From Cheiracanthium punctorium (taxonomy: Eukaryota; Arthropoda; Arachnida; Araneae; Cheiracanthiidae): a stretch of DNA of 64,000 nt. Shown in pieces: positions 44,455 through 56,423 of the stretch (within the stretch, counting starts at the first letter, position 1; each line of letters starts with the position of its first letter). Made by a program: the position numbers and the translations under genes. A model generated the notes under the pieces. That model ran no database searches and was not told where the DNA came from. It was given only the letters and a program-made list of their open reading frames with translations. The stretch spans positions 112,305 to 176,304 of the forward strand of contig JAWZYV010013136.1 in NCBI GenBank assembly GCA_038373885.1, read 5' to 3'.

Positions 44455-44770
44455 TAACAATCTGAATTCAGTTTTGGGAACTTATTTTAGAGCCAAACTT
44501 GGCGAAAAATCGTCAAAAGTGGTGAACCTTGGAGATCTTTGACATTACTTAGAACGCCGCTACTGGCAGCCCTTTATGCAATAGTTTAAAAACTTTTTTT
44601 CTCCTAATACTGAAGTACCCACAGTGTATAAGCTTTGGCAATTTTGCCCCAGATATGGAACATATTAGCAAGATTGACCCAGTTTCGAGAGCTTATTTTT
44701 TGTGCCAATCTCTGCGACTTTTGATTTACAACTATCGTCTCTTTAAAGACAACCCTTTAGGCATCGATTG
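44455..44770 (+). repeat. GCC-module repeat, two diverged units
   Basis: Unit 1 (about 44470-44610) has GGGAACTTATTTT, GCCAAACTTGGCGAAAAATC and CGCCGCTACTGGCAGCCCTT; unit 2 (about 44675-44770) has GAGAGCTTATTTTT, GCCAATCTCTGCGAC and AACCCTTTAGGCA. A third relative lies at 54275-54440. All share GAGCTTATTTTT followed by GCCAAA/TTTGGCG words. Family unknown. Confidence 0.5.
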
Positions 44771-47100
44771 AAAAATATTGGGTTTTTTTTCAATTTTGCT
44801 AATGAAAGTATCATCAGAATTTGATCAAATTAGTATGGTACCAAGCATAAAATAACCCTTTCGAATAAAAAAAAAATTAATTACCTAAATGTTCTATATA
44901 TTCCCAAGTTAAAAGTAATGTCGGCAGGACCAATACATATTTGTCATCAATATGACCATAGACTAGTAAATTTTGGATCATAAAATCTGGAACAAGTTTA
45001 AACTAGTGATATCACACGTTAATTTAATGCAAAATTTTACCATCATTCAAGAGAACTTGAACTCTTAAGAAAGTGTTATAATCAATTTGCAGTAAGAATA
45101 ATACAAATTTTTATTGTCTTGCGCATTGAACATTGAACTTACATTTATTTTATGACTTGCCTAGTATTATAGTATAAAAAACTTGTCTTGATCGATTTTT
45201 ATACTCAGCATGAAATAAAGAATTAATAATGCATGACAACAAATAAGCGAAACCGTTTTGGTGTACTTCTTAGTCGGGTCATTCAACGTCAGATCAGACA
45301 GTGCAGTTCACTACACCTACTTCGATTTTCCTAAAATTTTATATAAATAATTTAAAGTCTAGGATAACCACAAACCTCAATTTTTCAGCTTCTACGAGAA
45401 TTAATTACCGAGATATTAATTATGCAAATTTTTAAGTTCTCTAAGATCGCCCATTTTTTCTCACAATCTCTTAAATAACTATCTGTAGAGGTTAGTGGAG
45501 TGAGAATTTGTTTTTAGGGGTAACATTTTAAGCTTTTCAACATCGGCTTTTATGATGACACCTAAAATGTGCAGCAACCCTAACCTAAATAAATTGAATG
45601 ACAAATACTGTTAAAACTAAGAAACATGATTTTCATTGAAATGAGTTCAGAAATTTAGTCCACGCTGCACCGAGCATAAAGAACTGTAAGGTATGGGGCG
45701 GCGAAGCTAGTCCCCCTGGCGGCTAGTTCTTGAATTATCATTTTTAATCAAAATATCGTGCGCATGCGCAAACAGAAAAGAAATTCATCGTTTTAGGTAA
45801 AAGAGTACGTATTTATAACAACAAGATGTACCTAATTTTAAGAGATTCGCGAAAGAATACAGAAGCTGAATTGCCAAGTTTACAGATTTTGAGTAGATAA
45901 ATTTTAGAGGCTTTTTTTCTTTAAAAAGGTAAGCAACGATGAGTAATTCTACGTTATTAAATCCCGTGGTAATTTTTAATAGTAAAACATACATTTAACT
46001 ATTTTTCTTTGTTATGAATAAGAACAGTTTGAATCTTATAGTACAAAAAAAAATAATTAAAATACATATTCTGCAGATATTTTTAAAAAGATCATGAAAA
46101 GTATTAAAAATTCCAGACCTCAATGTCTTAATAATCTAACAAAATATTAAAATATTTTTTTCCTACATTATACTCTTTAAAAATTCACTTACAATTAACT
46201 TAAAAAGAAAAATTCAAATATGTTTCCGCAACTTTTTCACAATTCTGATTAAGTGCCGCATTCATGAAACCTCAACTAACCATTAATGAACATTCCGTTT
46301 TTACGGTACTTTGTTTGCCAATACTGCATAATTTGAATTCATTAAACTAACTACTACTTTCAATTAATCAGAAAGGTGCGAGCTAAAGCTTCACCAGTAA
46401 CCCAAATGTTAGTTCGTTCTATTATCTCTGGTTATAAAAAAATCCACACTATATCGCTTATAAAACTTCAGCCCGTCTTCTTGAAAAAAATTCCGATAAT
46501 CACTAATTGGTGCGATTACTGGCCTTCAACGTCCATTAAGAAATAAAATGCTACAAGGAAATATGTTCTGATAGAGAAGCTTTCATTTAAATGAAAGTAA
46601 CGAATTGTAGAATTAAAAATTTTGTAAATTAGCACACGTAAAAATGCACTTAAGTACATTTTTATGACTTATTTTGAAAAGATTTTAATTAATATTACCT
46701 TTCAACACCAGTTTTCCGTTAAATGTTCTTGTTAATATCGATCTGTGTAGTGGACCTTGGCATGATACAACAGAAATAAAAAGCTAAGTATCCAACAAAC
46801 TTCCCCACCGATTTATTTGAATGTAAGAATTTTTGTTAATTTTGAGACAAAAATTAAATTTCAAAAAATTAAATTTTCCTCGAATTAAAGTTTCTGGCAA
46901 TTTGGTATCTTGGCGATATGTTGTTTTGCCAGCCCGAACCCGTGAAAGAGGTGCAATTTTAATATTTTTCTTGTTTCATGATGTTTTAAAAAATCATTCT
47001 ATTTTGTTTCTAAAATAATACACTTGATTCGGTAATGAAGTAATCCAAAATATTTATATAAGCAATACAGTGGACTGGCACTAGAATGCGATTTAACTTT
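44771..47100. other. No gene seen
   Basis: AT-rich sequence without recognisable frames or terminal repeats. A local GC-rich patch at 45690-45730 (GGGGCGGCGAAGCTAG, GGCGGCTAG) has no matching partner. Short frames (45785-45994, 46833-47018) lack domains. Confidence 0.45.
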
Positions 47101-47117
47101 GGCGAATTGGATTTTAC

Positions 47118-47314
47118 CAACGCCCCCTAGAGAGGAAAGATGCGGCGCTTACTTGTGACGTCACACCGAGTAGGTAAAGCAAAGCGTTTCCATTGGGTTT
47201 CTCCTCTCTTCCGCGCCGTCGCAGAGAGGAGAAACCCAATGGAAACTCTTTGCTTTACCTACTCGGTGTGACGTCACAAGTACGCGCCGCGGCTTTCCTC
47301 TCTAGGGGGCGTTG
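47118..47314. repeat. Near-perfect 197-bp palindrome with TGACGTCA in each arm
   Basis: The arms (47118-47210 and 47223-47314) start CAACGCCCCCTAGAGAGGAA and are nearly identical as reverse complements (about four differences), with a loop of about 12 bp (TCCGCGCCGTCGC). Each arm contains TGTGACGTCACA, a CRE-type palindrome. GC-rich against AT-rich flanks. No exact TSD found. High arm identity points to a young insertion or active gene conversion. Confidence 0.85.
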
Positions 47315-47345
47315 ATTTTTCGCGATTTTTTTCACGTGTACATAT

Positions 47346-47827
47346 TAGAGATGAGACGGGCTCAGCCCGAGCCCGAACTGGGCTCGGGCTCTGTAATTTA
47401 GAACAGCATTCGGGCTCGTGAAAAATTTCTTCTTTATTGAACATACTCCTTGAACAAATTTTAAAAAGTGATTCATGAGGAAAATAAAAGTACTTATAAA
47501 AAAAAATAGTGGCACACGCGCCTAGAAAGTGCGTGAAGGTCTTTGGGTATTTCAGAACGGCGGCTTGTATTACTTAAGTTAGCCATGAGATCCGACATTA
47601 TTTGATAAACATGGATATAAAGAATTAGAAAGTGCATCGGGTGTTTGCAACTATACTTTCTTTAATTTGCATAAACGGCAAACTTTATTGTATTCTATCA
47701 ATGAAGTAATTGAATTTTTTTTTTTTTTATCTTTAGCTGAAAATTCGGGCTCGGGCTCCGGCTTAAATAATATTGCTCGGGCTCGGGCGGGCTCGGGTTT
47801 CAAAAAATGAGCCCGAACTCATCTCTA
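47346..47827. mobile_element. Non-autonomous hAT element with perfect TSD
   Basis: GTACATAT lies at 47338-47345 and 47828-47835, a perfect 8-bp TSD. The termini are TAGAGATGAGACGGGCTC and, inverted, TAGAGATGAGTTCGGGCTC. GGGCTCGGG words are repeated near both ends. The 482-bp interior is AT-rich and non-coding. It starts 31 bp after the palindrome. A relic of the same family ends at 1317. Confidence 0.9.
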
Positions 47828-48234
47828 GTACATATCTTAAAGCTAAAAACAGAGATATGAATACAAGAAGATGTCATTGGTCACCTCCAGGCTTGGACGA
47901 AATGAAGTAACTGTGTTGGTCTAAGTATGGCGGATCATTTTGTTGGTTTCTTTTTAAATAACAGTGAAAAATGAAGGATTTTACGGATTAAAAAGTAAAG
48001 ATGCACGATTATATGCTACAATAATTTATTTCCTCGAGCCAACTTTGGCGACATTACTCTCTAAAATTGGAACTGTCACCGTAGAATAACACAGTCACAT
48101 TGCAATGTGGTCTAGGCAATAGGGCGGCTAGGTTACAGTTTCGGCTTCACTATTAGATAGCTAATGTCGTCTCCTTGTATTCCTATCTGTATGGCTCAAA
48201 AAAAAAAAATCCTCGCCCACAATACGATATTTTA

Positions 48235-48370
48235 CGCCAACATTCATTTATTCATCACTTTATGAAGAAAATGGTAACATATAGTTAATGAATGGTTTAA
48301 AATTGAGTTATGTTTACAGGTATCTGAAATAAGTGTGCATGCGTTTCAAAAATTCGTATTATACCCTTTT
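48235..48370 (+). repeat. Dispersed repeat D, partial copy 1
   Basis: CATTTATTCATCACTTTATG, GAAAATGGTAACATATAGTT, ATGGTTTAAAATTG, TGTTTACAGGTATCTGAAAT and GTGCATGCGTTTC follow the same order as 61310-61430 and, inverted, about 49960-50060. Only the second half of the repeat is present here. Confidence 0.5.
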
Positions 48371-48428
48371 CCACAAACCGAAATTTTCAGTTACAAGAGG
48401 TTCCTTGGAAGGCATCCCTCGCGCTTAA

Positions 48429-48943
48429 CCCTTTAAGGCGCAGTGGTCCCGCTCTGGGAACACCCAACTCTTACGTTTTGACTGTTGCCAGTTACGAAGA
48501 ATACATTGGATTTCTATAAAAATAGTTGCGGGTGACATAGCTCCACGATAATTCTTTACTTTTTAGCACGTCCTTTCCCGTAAAAATGGTCGCGATAATT
48601 TTTAACAGCACTGACATCTGCTGAAAAATGGAAGAACGCGAGAACAGCTAGATAGATTGCCCTATGGTGGAAAAAGGGCAGCCGTTGCCATCGCTCGACT
48701 TAACTACCAGCAAAATGGCGGACGATCGAAACGTTCATAGCGTGCCACAGATCTAGAGACCCCTTTTTTTGACGACAGCTGGCTGTGCTCGCCAATAATT
48801 TACAGCCAGCTGCGTCAAAAAAAAAGGGTCTGTAGATCTGTGGCACGCGATGAACGTTTCGATCGTCTGCCATCTTACTGGTAGTTAAGTCGAGCGATGG
48901 CAACGGCTGCCCTTTTTCCGGGAAAGGGTTGCGCATCAAAGGG
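48429..48943 (+). mobile_element. TTAA foldback family, copy 5 (full-length asymmetric form)
   Basis: TTAA lies at both flanks (48425-48428 and 48944-48947). The left end is CCCTTTAAGGCGCAGTGGTC; the right end inverted is CCCTTTGATGCGCAACCC. The left 235 bp are a unique module (CGTTTTGACTGTTGCCAGTT, TATAAAAATAGTTGCGGGTG, CAGCACTGACATCTGCTGAA). The following arm at 48670-48785 is mirrored at 48800-48925 around a CACAGCCAGC-type loop. The frame that is open in copy 2 has an early stop here. This is the best reference copy for the family. Confidence 0.85.
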
Positions 48944-48947
48944 TTAA

Positions 48948-49847
48948 GTCAAGAGTCTTCTGTAAAGCTTTCTTGTCTGCACGCGTTAGGTACGTTCTCC
49001 TCAGGCAAAATTCCTGCCCTATTTACCGCCAGTACGGGTACATCGATATAACATGGCCTGACTGAATAAGATTTTTTTCTTATCTTAAGAGATAAGAAAA
49101 AGAACGAACTAAAATTTAGATTCGAAACAGAATATGGCTTCAAACTCAAAACAAATTTATTTTGAAATATCTTAAATACGAATGTCACCTTTTCACAAGT
49201 GCTATAACAACATACAAATATACTGGATGACTTCAAATTCAAAATTTATATTCTTTAAACATATTCATCAAGCATATCTATGTAGTCTCTTCTATCATAC
49301 TTATTAGTACACTAGTTTTCATGAGATAAAAAATTGTTTGAAGACAAAAAACATAAATATCTTATCTGTATTAAAAATATTTACAGCCGGCGGGACTTGG
49401 AGAGAATGAAAGAATGTTCTGAGGTTTTTTGAAAAGAACGAAAAATCAGTCGTTGTTCCCAAAGACAAAAAGGAAACAAATGCGATGGCCATACCGTGCT
49501 TACGAAAAGCACTCACCTACGTCATTCATTTCAGAACAATTTTACTACAGTTTTTTTTTTGTTTGTTTATGTCGGAGGAACAGAAAATAATCGTCGTTAC
49601 TACCGCCACCTGTACTAAATGAATAGGTCTGGGTACCGATTGCAACCCTTGGTCCTAAGAATGACAACTTTCGCCAGATCATTTCATTTATATGGTAGCC
49701 AATGCGTACACTACACCTCCTAAGAAGTTTTGAAAAACGTTATACCGAGTCGCTTTGCAGTGTCATCAACCAACCTTTTTCATCTAAAAGAATATATCTT
49801 TAATATTCTTTGAAAACAAATCCGAATAGTAAAATAATACAGTGGAA
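48948..49847. other. No gene seen
   Basis: A 97-codon minus frame at 48949-49242 and a 65-codon one at 49319-49516 are Phe/Lys/Ser-rich and have no recognisable domains. No repeats could be delimited. Confidence 0.4.
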
Positions 49848-49920
49848 CCTTAATTTACGCATGGAATGCATTCCATGACCCCCCCCGCGGAAATGAAAGT
49901 TTTGCGTTGTGAAATAAGAT

Positions 49921-49960
<40 letters not shown>
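49848..49960. mobile_element. Tigger-like terminus fragment and TA microsatellite
   Basis: CAGTGGAACCTTAATTTACG follows TA at about 49848 and resembles the pogo/Tigger-like ends elsewhere in the window. It is followed by GGAATGCATTCC and a C run. Then comes a (TA)n tract at 49928-49954. No opposite end was found. Confidence 0.4.
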
Positions 49961-50325
49961 CACTTTTTGAAACGCACAAATAGTTACTTAAGACTCTTAG
50001 AAACACCCTTCAATCTGTTTAAAGCCATTTCATAATTATATATTATAATTTCCTACATAAAGTTAAAGCCAGATTTAGAATGAGAAGGTTCGAGACTTCT
50101 GCCTTCAGTGATTCTACGAGAGACTAAATACTGTCCGTTGATTGGCTCTTCAGTCGCAGATCGCGAAGATGATACCTACTCCTCACACGTCGCATTTCTG
50201 TTTGCGTTTCTTATTGTTAGCAAAAAATCTCGTGTAACGGGCAAGGAGTCCGCATCGGCTCCGAGATATGTTACATGTGAAAAACTGGTAATATCCCATT
50301 TAGGTAAGCCCGTTGTAGCGTGAGT
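49961..50325 (-). repeat. Dispersed repeat D, copy 2
   Basis: On the minus strand this matches 61070-61440 in order: GTAAG/TTTCACATGTAACATA, GTTTGCG-type block, GATCGCGA, ATTGGCTC, TCAGTGATTCTACG, then TTATGTAGGAAAT, TTTAAAC, GTGTTTCTAAGAGTCTTAAG. The plus-strand frame at 50108-50323 and the minus frame at 61266-61075 share short identical segments in the same frame (VILR, LFA, TG or AG, R-x-x-T, EKL) but indels and stops occur in both. No domain is recognised. Confidence 0.6.
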
Positions 50326-50524
50326 GCAACATAATACTAATAAAAGCTTTGTGATGTAAGAAATGGCCGCTGGTGCGCAACACACTTTTTACAAAATCTG
50401 ATGTGGACACCACGTGACTATTCCTTGTATATTAAAATCAGAAGTATTTTCGGTTCACTTCATTTAAACTTATTTTGTCTGAAAGAGATAAAATACTGCA
50501 ATACTAAGGTTTAGTGATTTTCAG

Positions 50525-51655
50525 CCAAATATTTGAGATATCGCCAAAATGGTTCAATTTGAAAGATTCGTTATTTTATACCTAATTTGGCGATATTTCG
50601 CCAAAAGCCGACAAGCTTTGAGATCGATTGTGATATTTTGGGGATAGCCAAAGTGGCAAATGAATACGACTTTCAATGAATTGAATGTATCCATACACCT
50701 TAATGTACTTTTCAAGTCATTTGAGTGACCCTGAAAATTCATTGCAGTCGATTGCAATCAAGAGATGCACAATTAGAAGTTAAGTAGTTCTAAATACAAA
50801 ATTTCAGCATTCTACAATTACAAGTTTTAGAGTTATGCGAAATACGTAATTACTTTTCGCTTTAAATTTTGCGATATTTCGCCAGAACTCGCGAAGTCCG
50901 ATGACAAAAAGCGAGATTTTATGCATAGACCAAATAATGACTGACTACAGACATAATGTATTGAAAATGTCCATCGAAGTCAATGTATTGAAATTTTTTG
51001 GGGTGGTCCTGTAAATAAACTCTCCAGTAGATTGCAACCAATTGCAGCTAAGATACACAACTGGATGTTACAGCAATCTTACATGCAAAATTTCAACAAT
51101 ATACGACTAATAGTTTGAGATATTCGAGTTACATACATACTTACGCCAAAAGTCACCACGTTTCGCGACTTTTGGCACAATTTTTGAGGGAGGCACATGA
51201 ATGTCGTACTATTATCTAACTATCGACATATATTAATGTCGACTATTATCTAACTATGTGGTAGGATGCTATTCTGCTTGAAATATCTGTATGTTCTAAA
51301 ACTACCATTGACAGTAATGTGTTGCAATTTTTTTTTTTGTATTCCTGAAGAACCATAAATGATAAAGACACTTTTCAATGGAGAGATTCATTTCGTAATC
51401 CTTAACAATATATATCATTTGTTTAAAATTACTTAATATCTCTAAAATATGCCTTAATGAATTTCTGCCCATAGAGCGTAATATATGGAGTGTCTTTTGG
51501 GCGGCCCTGTAAATAAACAATTCAGTTGATTAGAGCCAAAACGATCGGTGCACGACTAGATGTTACAGCAATCCTGAATATAAATTTTCAACACTCTACA
51601 ACTAGTAGTTTTTGAGATGCGCGAGTTACATGCATACGTACGTACAGACGTCAGA
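50525..51655 (+). repeat. Three degenerate tandem modules
   Basis: Roughly three units (about 50525-50835, 50836-51130, 51131-51655) share, in order, a GCGATATTTCGCCA(A/G)AA or TCGCGAC(T) block, a CCTGTAAATAAAC block, GTNGATTGCAANCAA, GATGTTACAGCAATC, AAAATTTCAACAATCTACAA, and GAGTTACATACATACTTAC. Unit lengths differ. The last unit ends in CATACGTACGTACAGACGTC. No coding potential. The family is unknown. Confidence 0.6.
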
Positions 51656-52387
51656 GAAAAACTGGTTTAAAATTTAGTAAAATAAAAAAAAATAATCCTA
51701 ATCCAGGGACGATATTCAGGGGATATCAATATCAAACGTTTTAAAATATTCCACAGAAGTACGTCTACAAATGCAACATCGCGACGGAAGAAAAGTTCTT
51801 CTTTTGAGATCACACCCAAAAAACGTGAAACATACTCAGAAGAGTTCCTAAGCTAAAAATAATCAAATATTCATAACACTAGCTCAAGCATATTAGCACA
51901 TTCATAACACTAGTTTACTCTGAAGACGTGTAACGTACACTTCAGAGTAAGTTTTTTTACGTGAATACGTCTAAACACCGAAAATATGAAACCTGGAATA
52001 CATAAACACACACAAACCAAGGACATTAATATGTAATATGCAACCTCTCGAGATACGCTTGCTTCAAACAACTAAATTTAGAATTTCTCGCAGTCACAGA
52101 TACTCAAAAGAGCGTATTTTTCGAAGTCTTAAAAAGTATAGACATATATGTCTTTGTAAAGCCTATTGTTTCCATACTTGTATCCCTAGAAATTTTAAGA
52201 ACGCTAAAAGGTTATGCAATATACATGCATAATATATATATATATTATGCATATATATATATATAATGCTACTTCTGCATACATGCATGAGGCATGTCGA
52301 AATTCTTGGTACTAAAAGGTTCACGGATTTTGTGGCTAAACAATAAATTCTTTTTTCATTTTGAATGAAAGTGGGTGAAAGTTGTAT
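51656..52387. other. No gene; AT palindrome
   Basis: AT-rich sequence with a (TA)n/ATGCAT palindromic tract at about 52222-52290. A CTAACACTAG-like word pair (about 51876 and 51906) is a small local repeat. Short frames lack domains. Confidence 0.5.
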
Positions 52388-53004
52388 TGTTACGAAAGTC
52401 ACAAAGTGGGTATAACGTTAATGTAACGTTATTTTAACGTGGGTCACGTTAAAATACTCCAGCAAGTTCGGAAAGCGAATGTAACATTTATTCGAAGAAT
52501 CGAAGCACTTGTACCTTACAAAAAAAGGAACAGAATTTAATAACACATGCAACAGAAAATCATTAACCATCACAGCAATGACATCATTCAAATCGCCACG
52601 TCAATCGTATATAGCTTTTCTCTTCTATATCCAGCTTCTCATTTTTATAACTCACAGTGAGAGACATACTGTCCGACTGCGTTTAGCGTGGAAAATTGGC
52701 AAGCTGCCACTAAAGGTAAATCCAAAGGAGCCGGTCGAGGGGGAGATAGCGAACAGAGTGAATGCGCGTGTTTCGTCTTGTTCATGGAATTCTTATTCTA
52801 GTTTGATTTTATAATATCCTGAATTTTGCGGTTGTATTTGTAAACATAGTATTGTTAAAGAATAAAATGGCTGAAACATCCATTTTTGGATGTTCTAATG
52901 AATCGTTCCAAAGCAATTCTTCAAGCGCACATCTGACCAATGGACGTGTCTGCTTCCGCCTCTAAACCAGATATTTACGTTTTTATGTAATCGGTTGCTA
53001 AACA
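52388..53004 (-). mobile_element. Solo LTR (minus orientation), third family
   Basis: On the minus strand it starts TGTTTAGCAACC and ends TTTCGTAACA. GTAT flanks both sides (52384-52387 and 53005-53008), an exact 4-bp TSD; in LTR orientation it reads ATAC. Minus-strand TATAAAAA (about 52649) precedes AATAAA (52492-52487). The 101-codon plus frame at 52509-52814 is antisense to it and has no domain. Slightly less certain than the others because there is no second copy in the window. Confidence 0.62.
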
Positions 53005-53008
53005 GTAT

Positions 53009-54274
53009 ATAATTTCGAAGTAGGTTAAAGCTCCTTTAATACAGGCTGAACCGTGCACTTTTTGTTTTTTTTTCCCAAGCATGTGGTTTCAAACAAACAA
53101 AACCATAATACTTGGCGCAGTGATCGCGTGAAGTATTTGTCACCTCATAGTTTCGTTTCGCTGAAACCACGTGGTAAAGAAACAAAGCGGTAATGAGCCC
53201 GTTCGATATATAGTAGGCTTAAAGTAGGTCATGACGTGATATTTCTCGATCTTTCTCGCAACTTCTTTCCTAATTGAGATACAGCTAAAATTGCACTGCC
53301 TTCCAGAACTTTCTTGTTGTCGCCAAAATCGCCAAAGCTGTAGTCAAGTTTGTTACCTTGGTCAAATGGTCGCATACATTTTTCACTTGCAAGAATACCT
53401 GTACAACTTTTTCCAGCAACACGCATTATTGCGGGGAAACAACTTTACAATTTTGTTGCAATATTATATAATTGTTTTGTGTATGCAGAATTATTTTATT
53501 CTTCAAGTGTCTTTAAAAAGTGTAGAGATAAATTTCCGTTAAAAATGAATAGCTTAGTTTTTAAACACATGTACAGAAAACACTTTTCGACACTGCACGA
53601 ACGTACTTTTCAGATAGACAAAGGGTCCGCATTTCTGCGCTTAATTCCGCACCTACAGATATACAGGAAAGCAAGAGCTGTTAAAGCAAATTCATTACTT
53701 ACTTGGCAGTAAATACCCAATGTCTTATGACGATGTTTACTTGACTTGCACCCTATTACTTGCACCAACTCCAACACTACTTTCGTTGCAATGGCAATAT
53801 TTTATATAGGTTTAATTTAAACCATGCGACCAGCTTGGTCAGGCATAAACTTAGGTTATCATGTATAAGTGATCATTTTATAGGAAGTTCAAGCTTCAAA
53901 ACACACAACCACATAAACACAGAACGCTACAAGTATGATTAAAAGAAAATCACAACCGACTTCAAATTAAGGTAAAGCTTGAATATTTGCCACAAATGGA
54001 GACTTATTCGCTAGTGATTCTTTGGCGATTTACGCATGCCCATTAATGATAATCATATCCCATTGTGGTTGCCACGAAAAAACAGTTCTCCATCCATATA
54101 TTCTTACACCTAATCCTTTGCAGATTTGCGCTTTTACCACCGTGGAATATTTCAGTCGCCATGGTGTCAAAATATCGAAGCTATGTCCAAATTATTTCAC
54201 GATAACAAAAAGTTATTCCAATTGTAAAACAGTAGATATTAACAATTTCTCAATCTGGCGATAGAAAATATCAC
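53009..54274. other. No gene seen
   Basis: Overlapping frames at 53229-53712 (up to 120 codons) have no recognisable domain and mixed composition. A GACTTATTCGCTAGTGATTC/TTTGGCGATTT stretch near 54000 is a faint GCC-module relic. Nothing else supportable. Confidence 0.4.
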
Positions 54275-54440
54275 TAAGCTGTGTTCAGTTTTGGAAGCTG
54301 ATTTTTTTACGCCAAATTTTGCGATAAATAAGCAAAAGTGGCCAGCCTTTACAACTTTTGACCTCCCGCCGCTATCAGCAAACCTTTAGACAATGGCTTA
54401 AACACATACGTTTTTCCCCGATTTTCAGATAATCTAGAAA
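54275..54440 (+). repeat. GCC-module repeat relic
   Basis: AGCTGATTTTTTTACGCCAA, ATTTTGCGATAAATAAGC, AAAAGTGGCCAGCCTTTA, CCGCCGCTATCAGCAAACCT then GGCTTAAACACAT follow the same order as 44470-44610. Non-coding. Confidence 0.5.
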
Positions 54441-56060
54441 ACAAGATCAAATTAATATGGCATCCCCCTTAAGATATTTTCTTTCGAATGAAAAAGAAAT
54501 GTTCAAATGGGTCCACGCGGTAACAAATTATCGCTGCATATACATAAATGTATATATACAGGGTGTCCTTACCCCTTAATTACTTCAGTTTTTGTTTGAC
54601 TGACGCAATTTAACAACTGAAGTAACAAGAATGCATGCTGTTTTATGATAAGTAAATGATAATGTTAAAATTGGACATGAAATTAACTACTCTTGTTGAT
54701 ACTGTTTTTATGCAGAGCGTTAAAAGTGATTTAGTAAGTTAAAGACTAAAAGAAAAAAAAATAACATCACTATCAAGATTGGTTCCATTTTTCATGTTTG
54801 CGAAACTAAGATAAATTATTTACGAGGCAAAAATTTGCTGTGAGACAAACAGATATATATATTTTCATTTGTATTAGGTATAACAATCGCCATTACCGTA
54901 TTTCCGTGCGAAGAACGGACACTTCAGCTACTTAAAAATATATGTGAAAAAAAGGTATAGTATTTTATATATTGATTCCCTCCCCCCTCCCAGGAAATTA
55001 AATGTAAATTAATACGAAATTAAAGTTTTCATACGTTCACCGTATGTAAAACTTCCTAATAAATAAAATGTGCCCCATACATTAATTAGGCGGTGTACAA
55101 AATTTGAACATTTTACCGTAAATGGGTCGGAGATATGAAAATAAAGGCATGCTGACTTAAACCATTTCTCAATGGCTCTCGGAGAGGAAAAATTACGTCA
55201 AATAATGTATTTCAGAGGTCATACACAAATTACAAAAAAAAAAAAAAAACACATTGTTTGTATAAATACATCTAATATTGATATTGCATTACCCCCCCCC
55301 CCAACAACATTTTTAAACATATCTACCCTAGCAGCAATCTTTGCTCGGGCTTTACCAGGCCTATGATCGGTGCATCGGCTATTCATCGCCTGATCATTAC
55401 TGATCATCCTTAATTTTTCGTATGTTCATCTTTTCCCGATGATCGAATCTTTACACTGAGATCTGATAGGCGCTTTCAAGATTGCGAAGGGTAAAGCGAG
55501 CAAACAGGTTTATATCGGTCTTTCTACCAAGTAGCTGAACGGCTGGATATCTCCGTTCCTTCATTAATGTGCAAAGAGCATCATATGCACACCATATGTT
55601 TGTTTTAAGGTTGCTGATTGGCTAAGCTATTACGCGGGAAGACAAGACAGGCGACAAAATGCTGAATCATGTTGTCCTCTTCCTGCTCTTAGCTTTGTCG
55701 TGTTCTCCTGTATGTATCTATCTTGTGCTAGCTAAAAGGGCACCTTGCCTTAGTCAATCTCTGTCAAAGAGGGGAGACAAGGAATATTTTTAAAACAAAA
55801 TTTGTCAGCGACTAAAAATTCTGGAAGTTTCCTGAAAAAGTGCGAAATTAATATATATATATATATATATTATATATAAGAAATTTTCCTTTGTGTAAAC
55901 TTTAAATGACATTTCATTCAAAAACTTGCATTCTTCCCTAGAACAGCCTTGAAGAAAAGGATATTTAGTTATAAAATTATATATGCATATGAAAGTACAT
56001 GAATTAATTGATACAATAAAAGAAATAAACAAGCTAATATGCAAATCAACGATATATGTG

Positions 56061-56156
56061 CCAATTTTTATCGATTGCTCAGTTTAAAAGTTTCACCAAA
56101 GGTCATAGGCTTCACATCCTAAGTTGCAAGGCGTTTGCTCTTCCGAGATGAATATA
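56061..56156 (+). repeat. Direct repeat C, copy 1
   Basis: CCAATTTTTATCGATTGCTC, CAAAGGTCATAGGCTTCACA, TCCTAAGTTGCAAGGCGTTT and GCTCTTCCGAGATGAATATA; nearly identical to 57194-57287 in the same orientation, with a period of 1133 bp. It ends exactly where the foldback MITE at 56157 starts. Confidence 0.8.
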
Positions 56157-56417
56157 CCCAGCTAGAAATGTCTTCACTTTTTTTGCAAAAAAAGTATAGA
56201 TTGTGTACAATTTGTGCATAAAAAGTGGATATTTTTTAATATTTTGAAAGCATACACTTTTTGTGCAAATTATATACAGTTTTTATGCATACTAAAAAGT
56301 GAATATTCTATATTGTCAAAAATTGTGCACAAAAAGTGTATACTTTTCAAAGTATTCAAAATATTCACTTTATATGCAAATTTTTTGCACAAGAAGTGCA
56401 AACATTTTCTAGCTGGG
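56157..56417. mobile_element. Foldback MITE with CCCAGCTAGA ends
   Basis: The ends are CCCAGCTAGAAATGT and, inverted, CCCAGCTAGAAAATGT. Both halves are reverse complements with repeated TGCACAAAAAGTGTATAC-like words, centred near 56282. It is 261 bp. A further TCTAGCTGGG end occurs at 57177-57186, immediately before direct repeat C copy 2. Frame 56214-56423 is a by-product. Confidence 0.7.
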
Positions 56418-56423
56418 ATTTAA

